Source of the DNA: Eublepharis macularius
Taxonomy: Eukaryota; Chordata; Lepidosauria; Squamata; Eublepharidae
Length of the DNA stretch: 64,000 nucleotides
Reading direction: 5' to 3'
NCBI RefSeq assembly: GCF_028583425.1
Contig: NC_072801.1
Span: forward strand, 11,800,001 to 11,864,000
The position numbers and the translations under genes are program-made. This document shows positions 34,326 through 46,748 of this stretch, in pieces. The stretch's first letter is position 1, and the number at the start of each line of letters is the position of its first letter. A model generated the notes under the pieces. That model did no database searches, was not told the DNA's origin, and was given only the letters and a program-made list of their open reading frames with translations.

Positions 34326-35388
34326 GCAGATTCCACTTCACACAAAAGGCTGTGAGCAGGTGCCATCTTTGAAGTTTCTAGGAGACGCTAGTAGACCTCA
34401 GGGGCTGCTGCCTATGAAGGAAGCCCTACTGGCACCTGGGCAACAATTGGGCCCTTTCCCTCTTTGTTCAGAAGCCGGGAGCTGCTTACAAGGGGCACAG
34501 ACCGAGGCATTTCTGCCCTGGATCTGGCAGCTTGCAATATGCACAAAACAAACAAAGCCATCCTGAAGGCATGTGACCGTGAGCCTTGCAGTGCCTGCTA
34601 GAGGCATGCACCCATTCTTGCCAGTTAGCACTTTATTTATTGCCCTGTGATCTGGCTGTTTACTTGTAACACCGTGCTGACAGCTTCCTGATTCCCAAAG
34701 GCTTTTTACTGGCTGGCACAAAGGCTGGGGGGACAATGCATGATTGTGTCTGTGTTCCAGGCAGGATCCTCCCCGCTGCAGGGCTGTCAAAGAGGCTTGG
34801 ATTAGAGGTAGAATAATGTAGCCCCCACTCCATCCAACCAAAGCTGTAACTCAGCCTCTGGACGCTACCGGCACCATAAATTTGGGCCGAAAGTGCAACT
34901 CCAGCAGTTTGCGAACAAGAGCAGGGCACAGCCGGATTGAATTACAGCTGCGAAAGGCAGCTGGGATCTCCCCTTGCAGGATTGTTAGCAGCTATGGCTA
35001 GGAAAAGATTCCTTGTGATTTTAATGAGATTGACTTTTAATTTATAACCAGGGTGGGGGTAAGAGAGGGATAAGAGAAAGATGGGAATGGGCAGGGTGTT
35101 TTGGGACAAGGGAACACCAGCAGGCTCTAGGGAAGGTCATCTTAAAGCCGAAAGGCCCTCTCCTTTAGTTGGGTCTCTTGGGCTTGAGTAAGAAGCTGGG
35201 AGAAGTAGCTGGAGAGCAGTTTTTCGTAACATCAGAGCAGGCAGGCAAAAGACTGACACATGCAACTGGTTCAGGGAACTGTTTCAGTTCTAGTTGTCAG
35301 ATTAATGGTTTACTAGAACTGACTCACCGTTCTGCACGAACATTTTCAGCCATGCTGGAAAACATCTGTTTTCAGTGATAAATTGTTG
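34326..35388. other. Intergenic single-copy DNA
   Basis: No repeat or gene recognised. The part from about 34620 to 35030 is free of repeats and could be conserved noncoding DNA, but nothing in the sequence proves it. Confidence 0.35.
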
Positions 35389-35396
35389 ATGATCAG

Positions 35397-35656
35397 CAGG
35401 GCTTTTTTTCTGGGAAAAGAGGTGGTGGAACTCAGTGGGTTGCCCTCGGAGAAAATGGTCACATGGCTGGTGGCCCCGCCCCCTGATCTCCAGACAGAGG
35501 GGAATTTAGATTGCCCTCCACGGCGCTCAGCGACGCGGAGGGCAATCTCAACTCCCCTCTGTCTGGAGATCAGGGGGCGGGGCCACCGGCCATGTGACCA
35601 TTTTCAAGAGGTTCTGGAACTCCATTCCACTGCGTTCCCCCTGAAAAAAAGCCCTG
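35397..35656 (+). mobile_element. Fold-back hAT-type MITE, copy E
   Basis: Perfect 8-bp duplication ATGATCAG (35389-35396 / 35657-35664). Compact 260-bp form: left arm, a short CACGGCGCTCAGCGACGCGG-type loop, right arm. Confidence 0.94.
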
Positions 35657-36328
35657 ATGATCAGCCTTTGAATGAACCTGAGATGACCCCGAGGGAAATG
35701 AGAGGAAGCATGTGAGGTGCATCATCCAAAAGGCTCAGCCAAAGCCCCTCTTACTGATCACACCTGCAGGAGAGTGAAATAAAGAGCCCTTTGCCCGTGT
35801 TTCAATTTGGGAGAAAGTGTCTGAAATGCAGCGTAAAAAAAAAATATGCACAACAAATAGATAATTGCTGGTGTATGTGAACAAGAATCTTTCTTGGGAT
35901 CAGAGGCAATGCCACAAAGGGCTTGTTAGCGGTCAGACTTGCCCTCACGATATTAAGAAGGCTTATGAATAAGGCTATGCCATAAGCCCCTCTCTGTATG
36001 AGTTTTAAACACAGAATTCTGTCCAAGTCAGGCAGAAAATATGGAAGCTAGATTTCAGGCAAGAAGACGGAAAATTACAAGCATGTGAGATGTTAGGTAA
36101 GGACAGCTTTCAGTCCTCATGCCCTGGAGATGTACAAAGATCCTAAGACAATAGGGTCTTCCCAGAGTTCCTGAATTAATCACTGTAATGCACCCTATCG
36201 ATCTTCCCTTACCCACTCCCCTATTCTCAGGTGACTCAGGGCTCTGATAGCCTTACCCACCCATCCATCATGGGTCATCAATCAACGCTGATAACTTTAG
36301 TTCCACCCAGGAAGACTTTATCAAACCT

Positions 36329-36425
36329 TTCCAGTTTATTGCCTCGCCTTGGAGACAGCTCACCAGTTCATTGTCTCGCCCCAGAGACAGCTTTCCAGTC
36401 CTTTGTCCCACCCCAAGGACAATCA
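36329..36425. repeat. About 33-bp minisatellite, three units
   Basis: Three diverged units of CCAGTTTATTGCCTCGCC + TTGGAGACAGCT type follow each other (36329, 36363, 36396). The whole 36207-36708 segment is flanked by the direct repeat CTATCGATCTTC (36195-36206, 36709-36720). Confidence 0.6.
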
Positions 36426-37557
36426 TTAAGTTATTGTTTTGGGGGCTGAAGACACAATCTTGCCACAGGGTATGTCCCACAGTATAATTGGACTACCCTT
36501 CCACCATTGTGGTGTGTGCATGCCTCCAGATCCAGCATCCATCCTCAGACCTCTGTCTGAGCTCTTCTGCATTGGTCACTCAATGCTCTCTGTCCTGGAT
36601 GCTCTCTTCTGGATGGTAATTATGACCCAATCCCTCAAACTCTATCCAGTTTTCACCACTGCTTTCTAGTGAGTTCTGAGTGTGTGTTGTGTGCTTTTGT
36701 CATGTGTGCTATCGATCTTCATTATTTTCAATTAAAAAATGCCTTTTGATTGAAACATTTGCCTTGTTATGGAAAGAGTTCTATAGAGGGACAATCCTCG
36801 TATACATACATGGAGATCTTGCTAAGTTACCCGCCTCTGGCTGCCTCTCCTTGCACGCTAATTCCTCCAACTTGCAAGGACACCCTCCATTTTGGGTAAC
36901 AGGCTCAGGGTCAGATTCTCTGCCCTCGCGCCACCAATTGCTTACTCGTGACCGTAATGTTGTTGATGTGAATGAGAAAAGGGATTTGAAGGCATACAGG
37001 GCTCCTCTGAAGAAATTGTGGCTATATGGGTGTGCGTGTGTTGCAAAGGCCTCTGGTGTTATCACACTCCATCATTTTGGTGTCCAATCAGTTCAATTTT
37101 ATGCACGAAAAATACTGACATATTATGATTAGATCATTGAATGCCGTCTCATAATTTATCAGGGAGCTTTCAAGATTGGAAGTGAAATAGATATTTACTG
37201 GCTGGAGGAAAAGCAGATGGAATTATTAAAGAGTGGGCTCAGGGAGTATAAAGGAATGCTTCACAATCTTTCCTCACTTAGAATAAGTATCCTGCTACTA
37301 AGATGTGAGCTGTGAAGTCCGCTGTGGTTTCAAATCGCAGCTTTGCTAAGAATCTCCTTGGTCGCTGTCAGCAAGCTGTGACCTTTGACTCTCAATTCAC
37401 AACATTTCCAATGATGCAAGGGAAAGTGAGCTGGGTAATGATACGGGCCCACCTTGAAGGGCTGTTGTAAGATTCCAAAACAAAACAGGAATGCTTCGGA
37501 GAACGCTCTTTTTGTACAAAATAATGGCTGAAAATACAACACCTTTACTTGGTTCTT

Positions 37558-37748
37558 GGCCGTTTTCATACTACTTACCTTCCCTCGCAACGGCCCGGAA
37601 CATCGCGCAAAACCCGCAGAAGATCGCATTTTCTCATGTGAGATTTGCGCAATGTTGTGCAAATCTCACGCGAGAAAACGCGATCTTCCGCGGTTTTTGC
37701 GCAATGTTCTGGGCCGTTGCGAGGGAAGGTAAGCAGTGTGAAACGGCC
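37558..37748. mobile_element. Palindromic MITE, GGCCGTTTTCA ends
   Basis: GGCCGTTTTCATACTACTTACC-type left arm and GTAAGCAGTGTGAAACGGCC right arm are complementary almost end to end, with CGCG-rich centres (AAATCTCACGCGAGAAAACG). Relatives lie at 57349-57519 and 60671-60850. The target duplication is not clear here. Confidence 0.75.
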
Positions 37749-37751
37749 CAG

Positions 37752-37905
37752 GATCCGGGAAACCCATTTCTCAATCCCCACTCTGCCATGAAAGCTCAGT
37801 GGGTTACCTTGGGCCAGTTGCACACATTCAGCCTAACCTACCTCACAGGGTTGTTGTGAAGATAAAGTGGAGGAATGATGTAAACTGCTTTGGGTCCATA
37901 TTGAA
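37752..37905 (+). mobile_element. Sauria-type SINE fragment
   Basis: TTGGGCCAGTTGCACACATT, CCTAACCTACCTCACAGGG and TAAACTGCTTTGGGTCC match the SINE body. The tRNA-like head is missing, perhaps displaced by the MITE just upstream. Confidence 0.6.
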
Positions 37906-39343
37906 GAGAAAGACGAAGTGTAAATGAAGTAGATTAAATGAAATATGCTCGAGAAGGGAGTTGCCAACTAACCAGTAATCACAACTAGGGGACTGAAAAG
38001 TCAACAGGGGTCACCTGTTTTTGCTGGACCCTTGACTTAACATAGCTGTGCTCCATGGGCCAGGTATTTTTTTTTAAACCAAACTTTGGCAGCTGTAACT
38101 CCCCACTTTGGATCTGTCATGTCTGAGCCCCACCCATGCCAGTTTTGATTCTGTTCTGCTGAACACAGTGTATCTAGCTATAGCTCAATATCACTTTGCT
38201 AGTGTCCTAACTATTCTTTCCTCAGGCTTTCACAGGTGTTCATCTGTTGGACTGGAACAGCTTCCAGTGTTTATGACCTTGTGCTCATTCCCAGACAGTG
38301 CTGTGTCTTGCCTCCTAGTAACTCATCGTGATCTCACAAATATGTGAAATGTTCTCACGCAAAGAAAGCACCAAGGTATTGTTTACAATTGGGAGGGGGG
38401 AGAAAGGAGTAAACCAGAAGGGTAAAAGAGACATCTCTCTCTTATGATGTCATTCCTGTCATCTTCTACCCATGCTGCTTAGATGCCTGCCTTGCTTCTA
38501 AGTAGTCCTATGGACCTGTATATGGAACTGATCTGGTTTCTGAATAAAATCCATTTGACTAAGTACCTGTGTCTTACTGCAAATGGGCCAGAGATCTGTC
38601 TGCTGTATCCTGTCATCCATAGCCTGACAGGATCCTGCTCAAAGAGACCCTGCAAAGTTCTGGGCTTTGCATTTCCTTTACGGAGCTCAAATCAATCTAA
38701 GCTCCACTCGAGCCCATTTGTATCATCTGGCTGTTGTGTTTCAAGGGTCAGGAGGTCTCCAGCACGACTCTTGCAGAATTGAAAACGGCTTCCTCCAAAG
38801 AGGGCCATTGGGTTCTTTCCCCTCCTCCCTTGTAAAACCATGTAACGGTTCCATTACTTCCTGTCACAAGGTGAAGGGGCTTGACCTAACATTTTAGCCT
38901 GTGTCTCAAGGTTTAGAGAAGAAACAAATCACCCTGGGTGGAATAACAGCATACAAATAAAAGCGGAACTAAGCTTCCTTCAAGCAGCAGGGAAGGATGT
39001 TGCTACGTTCAAGGTTCTTTAAGTGAAGCATTATAATTGAGCGAGTGGGAGTCTTGAACGTCTTTTTTTTATTGTGCGAGAATATTGAAAGGATATGATT
39101 GGCTGAATGAGGAAAGACAGAATTGGGAGGAATGGATTTTCATATTCCTTGTTTGTTCTGGAATTTCTTTCTGTGCTGCATTTCGCTCCTCTTGAATTCT
39201 GCTTTAATTAGGAGAATTTCTAAAATTAATCCTAGACTGGTGTTGTGCACAGTTTCCCAATCATTCGCTCCTCTCCTGTCCGCTTTACAATGGGATGTGC
39301 TCATATGCATTGAAAAATATTAAAAAGCCACCTTAGCGTGACT

Positions 39344-39715
39344 CGGGGCTTTTTTTCTGGGAAAAGAGGTGGTGGAACTCAGTGGGTTGCCAGCACAGGG
39401 GGCAACTCTTGGTGGGAGGTAGTGCCCTTAGTACCACATGCACGTGCGCAAAGTGCACACATGGTCCCAGGACCGAGGGGGAGTTTTTTAAAGTTTAAAT
39501 CACCCTCGGCTAAAATGGTCTCATGGCAGGTGGCCCCGCCCCCTGATCTCCAGACAGAGGGGAGTTTAGATTGCCCTCCGCGCCGTGTCCCCCTCTGTCT
39601 GGAGATCAAACTCCCCTCTGTCTGGAGATCAGGGGGCGGGGCCACCAGCCATGTGACCATTTTCAAGAGGTGCCGGAACGCCGTCCCACTGCGTTCCAGC
39701 TGAAAAAAAGCCCTG
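39344..39715 (+). mobile_element. Fold-back hAT-type MITE, copy F (long-arm form)
   Basis: The ends are CGGGGCTTTTTTTCTGGG and GAAAAAAAGCCCTG. Target duplication GCGTGACT / GCATGACT (one mismatch). It has the GCCAGCACAGGGGGCAAC segment and an extra partial repeat of the CTCCCCTCTGTCTGGAGATC arm in its centre. Confidence 0.92.
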
Positions 39716-41049
39716 GCATGACTGAAGTACCACTGTATGGAGATCCTTTTCTTCAGAGGTGCATATGTCTGAACAAAACGGTCCAAGCAGGCCCTTGCTT
39801 AGAAGAACGTAATTGCTGTACAGGGGGAGCCCAGGCTATGTTGGTAAATAAGTGTGTAAGTAGCTGGATTAGGGCCACTATCATCCTAGTGGTAAAGGGG
39901 AAAGCCTCTCCTGTCCACCACAGAGATAAATATCTCTACGGTTTTCTTTATAATAAATGCTCCTTTATTATTTGTATTTAGGGGGGCAAGGAGATGACAA
40001 TTTTTCGCCCCGACTCTATGCATCTTCAAGGAGAAACAAGTCCAGTTGAATTCAATGACGTGTACTCGCTGGTAAGTGGACTATCAAATTGCAGCCTTTA
40101 AGAGAAGGGATATATAGAAGTATGGTTTGTTTTTAACTTCATGTCCGTGCTTGATGCTTTCTGCCCACTATCGTCTTTCATTGAATAGGCTTTGCAGATC
40201 TTTGAAACCCTACAGAAATCTGCCAAACCTGTTTGCAAATGTGACTATGAGATAAGAGGGCACCATTGGGCAACCATGGTGCCAATCAGACTGTCTTGAG
40301 GGGGGGGGGAAGCTGTCAATTCTTTGCAAAATTTAGTGGTTTATATATCAATGATAATTCTAGTGGTGAGGCCATTTTAGTCTATTGTAGCAAAACTTTT
40401 GTTAATTTTATTTTCACCATATGTGAGAGAGACCAGAACCTTGGACCTCTCCCATCATCCATTAAGCTACCCAAGTGGTTCAAGTTCACCCACAGAGAGT
40501 ATCACCAGATTAATTGTATCCATTCTCTGCTCAAATCTTTCATCTTTCTCCCTCTGTTTCTGTAATTTTCTGTAAAAATGAGGTAGATGAGTTTCTTTCT
40601 TCTCATTGTATCTGTTTTAGGAAGGGTCACACAGGAATAAATGTTGCTAGTCTCGATGGTAGCCCTCAATTTCTGTTATGTATCTGTCTATAAGAGCTGT
40701 GTGGCACGATCATTCCAGGGAAGTGAAGTTCCACCTCTGTTCACCAGTAGAGGGAGATCGGACTCTTTAAAAGGAACGGGGGGGGGGGGGCAACTTCAAT
40801 TTTTGTTGTGGCTATAAATGCACAAAAAACAAAGAGCATGAGGTGAAAATCATGAGGGGAAAAAACAATTGACTGTGTTCCAAAGCCGACTGCGATAAAT
40901 TATGGGCCCTAAGTAACAATAATAATAAAGTATGAATGAAACCAGTGCCAGATTAACAAAGATACTTAATGTTTCCAGGTTTTGATCGATACAGCAGGTT
41001 GAATGTCATCCAGCTTTCTGAACCTGGTTGTGGTTCAATCCATCACTGT

Positions 41050-41098
41050 TGTGTGTTGGGGGTGGGGGGGGGAGAGAGAGAGAGAGAGAGAGAAAGAG
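41050..41098. repeat. G-rich and (GA)n microsatellite
   Basis: GGGGTGGGGGGGGGAGAGAGAG followed by AGAAAGAGACAG is a short purine-only tract in otherwise single-copy DNA. Confidence 0.85.
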
Positions 41099-41714
41099 AC
41101 AGCACTACTGACCCTTTCCTTCTATCAGTCACAGAGTCTGAGCTTGCAAAAATACTTTTATGATATGACAGGCCTCCAATGGACATTTCCAGGCCTGCCT
41201 TCCAGCAAACAGTGACCCCAAAATTGGCCCTGATGATGGGATCGACTTCCTTTTCACTTAACCCTGGCCGGCATGCTGCCTGATCACACATTTCCTCAAT
41301 TATACCTCCTGCTGCTCCAGAAAAACGAGCACGAAGGGGGGGGAAACCCACAATGGTTATTTGGTGCAGCCCAAGGACAAAAGCAATGGCAAAAATCAGA
41401 GGTGCAAAACTTGTTCTGGCTAGATGCAAATGTTAGCCAGCTCCAAATGCAGGTCTAGGCTCAGCTAGCACCGGCCAGGGGCTTCTGCTCCCCTGTGCTG
41501 TTTTTCTAATTGAAGTTAGTTACTCTCACTTAATTGTTCTGTTATTGACGTTGAGCAAGCAGCCCAATAGCCGTGATGACCTCAGGCCACCTTTCTTAAT
41601 GGCTGTCGATATTTCCAGCTCCCCAGCCGTGCTCTGGATTCAGTGGTCCTGTTGGCTTATCAACCAGATCTTGCCAGTGTGGGTTTTGCAAGTCACATGG
41701 AAAATACTCTTCAG

Positions 41715-42093
41715 CAGGGCTTTTTTTCAGCTGGAACACGGTGGAACGGAGTTTCGGCACCTTTTGAAAATGGTCACATGGCCAGTGGTCCCACCCCCTG
41801 ATCTCCAGACAGAGGGGAGTTGAGATTGCCCTCCATGCCGCCAAGCTCCCCTCTGTCTGGAGATCAGGGGGCGGGGCCACCGGCTATGTGACCATTTCCG
41901 CAGAGGGTGATTTCAATTTTTAAAAACTCCCCCCTCCTTGTTCCAGCTGAGCCAAAGTGATGTCATTGTGCAGTCCTGGGAGGTCAGCACAGGGGGCTGT
42001 GGTACCGGGGGCACTACCTCCTGCCAGGAGTTGCCCCCTGTGCTGGCAACCCACTGAGTTCTGCCACCTCTTTTCCCCAGAAAAAAAGCCCTG
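41715..42093 (-). mobile_element. Fold-back hAT-type MITE, copy G (long-arm form)
   Basis: Target duplication CTCTTCAG / CTCTTAAG (one mismatch). The right arm includes TTCCAGCTGAGCCAAAGTGA, then GTCCTGGGAGGTCAGCACAG and CCAGGAGTTGCCCCCTGTGC, the long-arm segment in reverse. Confidence 0.92.
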
Positions 42094-42104
42094 CTCTTAA
42101 GAAT

Positions 42105-42240
42105 TGCCTGGCTGTCTCAGACCAAAGACCATCTACTCCAGCAAGGCCCAGTGGAACCCACCATGAAGGCAATGCCCTGTTGCTTGGCTGCAACATCTGT
42201 TTTTTTGGAAGTATGCTGCCTCTGTACATGGAGGTTCCAT
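42105..42240 (-). mobile_element. CR1-like LINE 3' UTR fragment
   Basis: TGTCTCAGACCAAAGACCAT, GTATGCTGCCTCTGTACATG and GGAGGTTCC match the antisense CR1-like unit seen at 27187-27500. MITE copy G abuts it. Confidence 0.5.
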
Positions 42241-42881
42241 CTGCTGTTTAATAGATAGTGTCAGAGTGTCACTTTGCTTGTCAGTTCTCTAGCCAGAGTT
42301 ACGCCATTTTAACTTGCTATAATCTGTAGTTGTTTAGTTTTCCTCCCTCTAGGCCCAGGTGGTGCCCAGGCCGCATATATCCATGGGAGCAAAGAGTTCT
42401 TATCAGCCCATTCCGGCTGAAGACCTTGGCGTCCTTGCCTTCCCATGCAGGACTGAGGGGGGAGGCTGGGAATGGGTGTTTGAAGTATTGTTACTTTCAT
42501 TTCATGTGTCATTCTCAACAAAGCTTTCGTTCAGCCAAGGGTCTCCTACCTTTGGATTGTGGACACCTGTATCCTGAGCATAATCTTCCAATAAACCTTT
42601 TGAAACCAAGGAACCTTGTGCTTCTTGCAGAAGGGGGGAGATGAACTCTAGATAACTGGGATTCCATAGCCTGACAGATAGACAAATCATCCAAGAGGCT
42701 GGAGCAGATCTCGGGCCTCAGTGCTGGCACTGGTTCTGTAGGTTCAGAACAAGTTTGTAGAGCTGTAACATCTATAGTGCTCATACATAAAACATCAGGT
42801 CTGTCCAGAAATACTGGAACCAGTGCTAAAGAGAACCTGATTCCAAGCATACTGCATGTACAGGCCAGGGATGCATGTACT

Positions 42882-43122
42882 CAGGGCTTTTTTTCAGCAG
42901 GAACGTAGTGGAACGGAGTTCTGGAACCTCTTGAAAACGGTCACATGGGTGGTGGCCCCGCCCCCTGATCTCCAGACAGAGGGGAGTTGAGATTGCCGCA
43001 GAGGGCAATCTCAACTCCCCTCTGTCTGGAGATCAGGGGGCGGGGCCACCACCCATGTGACCATTTTCTTCGAGGGCAACCCACTGAGTTCCACCACCTC
43101 TTTTCCTAGAAAAAAAGCCCTG
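42882..43122 (-). mobile_element. Fold-back hAT-type MITE, copy H
   Basis: CAGGGCTTTTTTTCAGCAGG and GAAAAAAAGCCCTG-type ends with complementary arms meeting at GAGATTGCCGCAGAGGGC. The flanks CATGTACT / CAAATGCT agree at 5 of 8 positions. Confidence 0.88.
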
Positions 43123-43129
43123 CAAATGC

Positions 43130-44730
43130 TGTACATGCTAAAACACATTTTGCACAAATACCATCTGGATTCTGGACCAGGGCTTTCTTGACCTGGTTTT
43201 ATGGGCTCAGCTTTTAAATGTTTTTTTGGAATGGTTTTATTGTTTTGATGCAACCAGTCTCAGGCAAGTTCTGGAGAGACAGCACATGTATTTTGTAAAA
43301 AAATAAATAAATTTATGGAGCCTTGGAAGTCCTGTTCTCTATGGAAACTCTTCTTCAGCAGGTATCACCAACATACTTTCAAAATGCTTCTCCCAGGCAC
43401 AAGGACTAGAAACTTTAAAAAAGTAATAAAAGCTGAGTTTCTTGGGAAACTGAATTCTGTGCTCAGTACCACGTTCTGTGCCTTCCTGCTGGAACTGTGG
43501 CATACAGGTGAGCATCCTGATGGTTTCCAACTTAACAGCAGCTCTTTTACATGGAAACTGCAGGGTTCTTATTGAGAAGATCATGACCTCATCTGGCTGC
43601 TCTTATCACTGGGAATCATCGAGCGCTTCAGCATTTAGCAGAGGAATTCAGAGACGTGCCCCACCATGCCACACAGCTTATTTTTGGAGGCTTGCAAAGT
43701 AAATACTCATAATAAACAGTGATGGGGAAATCAATGGGAACAAACGAAGCACCTGCTGCACTGTATTTCAGCTTCCTCCCTTTCATTGTTGCCGTGTCGA
43801 TTAATAATCCACTATTGGATAATGAGCAGAGCCCCCCTGGTGGCACTGGGGGCCAGGGAAGGGAGAACGGCTCAAGTGCAAAAAGGTAGCAGAGAGCTGC
43901 CAGTTGCTGGTGAGAGTGAGACTTGGAAAGAAGGTGCCACTTTGCCTGGACTATCCAAGAGGACTGCCAGGAAATCAGTCCAGTAGGCAGCAGAGCAGGC
44001 ACTAAATTAGGCAGGAGGGTTTCTAGAGGTGAAATTCCTACCTCACCAACATAAAAAGGGGCATTGATCAGTTTGAAAATCCGTCATGACTCCACAGGTA
44101 GTCCATTAATTAATGGCTCTTAGTGCATCCAGGTCAAGTCTGAGGCTTTGCCCTGATGACACATTGAGTTTTGGCTTTGCCACTTCCTTTCCCTCTGCGC
44201 CCATCTTGTTTGTTTCCGTGCCTGCTGCCTCCTTGCACCTTTTCAGCTGATATTTCATCTTCAAGCTCAAGAAAACCAGACTTGCGTAGGTGTGAGACGC
44301 TAGTGTAAAAATGGTTATGGACAGACTTACCTTGTTGAACGCACTAGAAGTTAAGATTCATGCTCCCAAGCAAGATCCTCTGAATAAATGAACAAATGCT
44401 GCTTTGTTTATGAGGCAGCCAGTCTGCATGAACTCGGAATATTGAGGGCAGGAAAGAGAGTAAGCGGAAACGTTTGTTGTCCAGCCAGTCTTGTCCTCTC
44501 TTTCACTGTTTCTGTTCAGATGGATGAGAAGAAAACCGCAAACCATTTTACCTCGTAAAGACCGCAGTGGAAACAGTTCTTTGTGCCAAAGCATGGGGGC
44601 GTGACTCATCCTTTTGAATGAGCAGTGAGGTATGTGCAGCAGATACTAAGGCGTCAATAAGCACTTAGAAGTTGTCCAAGACTCTAGTTTGGAAGGAGTC
44701 AGTTTTCTGAACTGCAAATCTCCATGTACA
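43130..44730. other. Intergenic single-copy DNA
   Basis: No gene or clear repeat. The part 43700-44000 (AAATCAATGGGAACAAACGA, GTCGATTAATAATCCACTAT) has the look of unique, possibly conserved sequence. Confidence 0.35.
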
Positions 44731-44734
44731 CAGA

Positions 44735-44930
44735 TCCAAAGGAGTTAGCCGTGTTAGTCTGTAGTAGCAAAACAGAAAAGAGTCCAGTAGCACCTTATAG
44801 ACTAACCAAATTTACTGTAGCATAAGCTTTCGAGAACTACAGCATCTGATGAAGAGAGCTGTGGTTCTCGAAAGCTTATGCCACAGTAAAGTTGGTTAGT
44901 CTTAAAGGTGCTACTGGACTCTTTTCTATC
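44735..44930. repeat. Palindromic interspersed repeat (GTAGCACC ... GGTGCTAC)
   Basis: AGTCCAGTAGCACCTTATAG and TAAGCTTTCGAGAACTACAG are followed by the reverse complements (GGTTCTCGAAAGCTTATG, AAAGGTGCTACTGGACTC) around a GCATCTGATGAAGAGAG centre. Copies occur at 21.8, 26.7, 54.4 and 61.9 kb. The outer edge AGTTAGCCGTGTTAGTCTGT is shared by several copies. I could not assign the family. Confidence 0.7.
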
Positions 44931-45441
44931 ATGTACACAGAGGAATACAGGAAACGTGCAAAGCTGGCACAAATTTTAATCTACCTCAAAGCTGATGCTG
45001 CATAAATATGGGGACTCCAAGCAGCTCTTAAAACATCCCAGACACAGAGGCTGTTAAGCATTTCCTCTTAGGGCTGCCCATCCAATTAAAGGATTTAGTG
45101 GCTTGATTAGGATTTAAGTGTTTTGATTTTAAAAATTGATCGACTTAACTTACCTTCCAAGATCAAGGTTATAAAAAGCTGCCTTAAGGCTATCACAAAA
45201 TCATTTGTTCCTGTAGCAAGGCCCCTGTTCCTTGTCATGATAATTCTCCTGACTGGACAGGTTTCCTTGTGGCCACTGAATGTTCTTTGAGGTCTCCCAT
45301 GGCTAGTATAAAAATCCTCTATATGATCTGGAAGACCCATCCAGCAAACCAAACTGTACACGACAATGTGCTGGGGAGAGTCAGGATGCTGGAACAGATT
45401 GCTACAGGGCTCCCAAGGGGAGCATTTGCTAGAGTCCCAAG

Positions 45442-45766
45442 CAGGGCTTTTTTTCTGGGAAAAGAGGTAGTGGAACTCAGTGTGTGGCCAGCACAGGGGG
45501 CAACTCTTGGCGGGAGGAGGTGCCCCTGGTGCCACATGTGCGCGCGCAAAGTGCACGCATGCTCCCAGGGCCAATGATGTCACTTTGGGTCAGCTGGAAC
45601 AAGGGGAGAGTTTTTAAAAGTTTAAATTGCCCTTGGTGAGAGGTGTGGAGAGCAATCTACACTCCCCTCTGCCTGGAGATCAGGGGGCGGGGCTACCAGC
45701 CATGTGACCATTTTCAAGAGGTTCCGGAACTCCATTCCACCGTGTTCCAGCTGAGAAAAAGCCCTG
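45442..45766 (+). mobile_element. Fold-back hAT-type MITE, copy I (long-arm form)
   Basis: Target duplication GTCCCAAG / GTCCAAAG (one mismatch). Long-arm segment present (GGCCAGCACAGGGGGCAACT, CCAATGATGTCACTTTGGG). Confidence 0.93.
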
Positions 45767-46182
45767 GTCCAAAGACTGGGAAAGAGCCTATGGTGTCCAA
45801 AACACAACCCATTTCAAGGAGCACTCAAGAAGATCAGAGGCAGCAGGAAGTCTTAATATCCTTTAACTGGGGATACCTGAGATTCGGCTGAAATCTGGAA
45901 TATGCAAACTATGTGCTATACATAGCACATAGGGGCGAGTTATTTCCTGTCTTACATTGGCTTCTTAAAAAAGTAATTAGAATCACCAGTCCTGTTCTGT
46001 TATTTCAATTTTGGCACTCCAACCTCACATAACAGAAGAGTGTGCCACCCATGATTCTCCATGCATCTGCTGAAAATACAGCATACAGTAACCTACTACC
46101 ACAGTCCTCTCCAGTAGTAATATAGATAAACTTTGCTGGTTGGTCAATGTGCCTGTTATTCATATTGCCTGCTGCTGACTCA

Positions 46183-46384
46183 GAGCCAAACTACAAGTGA
46201 CGTCTTACACAGGTTGGACACTAGTCGGCTTCCCTCAAGTTTTGATGGGAAATGTAGGCGCCCTGGTCTTGCAGCTGTAATGGAGAGCCAAGCTGTAAAA
46301 CCAGGGCGCCTACATTTCCCATCAAAACTTGAGGGAAGCTGACAAGTGTCCAACCTGTGTAAGGCGTCACTTGTAGTTTGGCTC
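46183..46384. mobile_element. Fold-back MITE, Harbinger-like (GAGCCAAA ends, TCA target duplication)
   Basis: GAGCCAAACTACAAGTGACG and its reverse complement end the element. TCA flanks it at 46180-46182 and 46385-46387. The arms meet near GCAGCTGTAATGGAGAGCC. Same end signature as 13004-13361 but a much shorter element. Confidence 0.8.
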
Positions 46385-46732
46385 TCACTCTCTTCCCTAT
46401 GTGCTCCCTTAAACTGAAGCAGCAGCTGTAAGGTGCTGGAATACCAAAGATGAATTACCATCTATGACAAGGACCCCTCCCCCAGCCTTTTACTGCCCTT
46501 TCACACACCCTAAACCTCCCTTCACAGGTTTGGGGCTTCTCAGGCAGGCAAAGGCTGGGAGTCCACCACACACCCCCTGCCTAGCCTCTGCTACAGCAGG
46601 CAGGCAGCCCTGGCCCAACTCCTCACAGGGTCCCCTTTCTCCTCTTTCCACGGCAGCCCCTTCCCTGCACGTACCTCCCCTCGCCCAGCTACAGCCCAGG
46701 ACTATTGGGGAAAAGAGAGGTTACCTTCCCTC

Positions 46733-46748
46733 TATATATATATATATG
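46733..46748. repeat. Short (TA)n run
   Basis: TATATATATATATATG in a C-rich unique region. Small microsatellite only. Confidence 0.8.

Noticed and set aside
42252-42640. Possible solo LTR (an AATAAA near 42591, TG-rich start near 42260)
   Set aside because: No matching target duplication or convincing TG...CA ends could be fixed, so no element is claimed.
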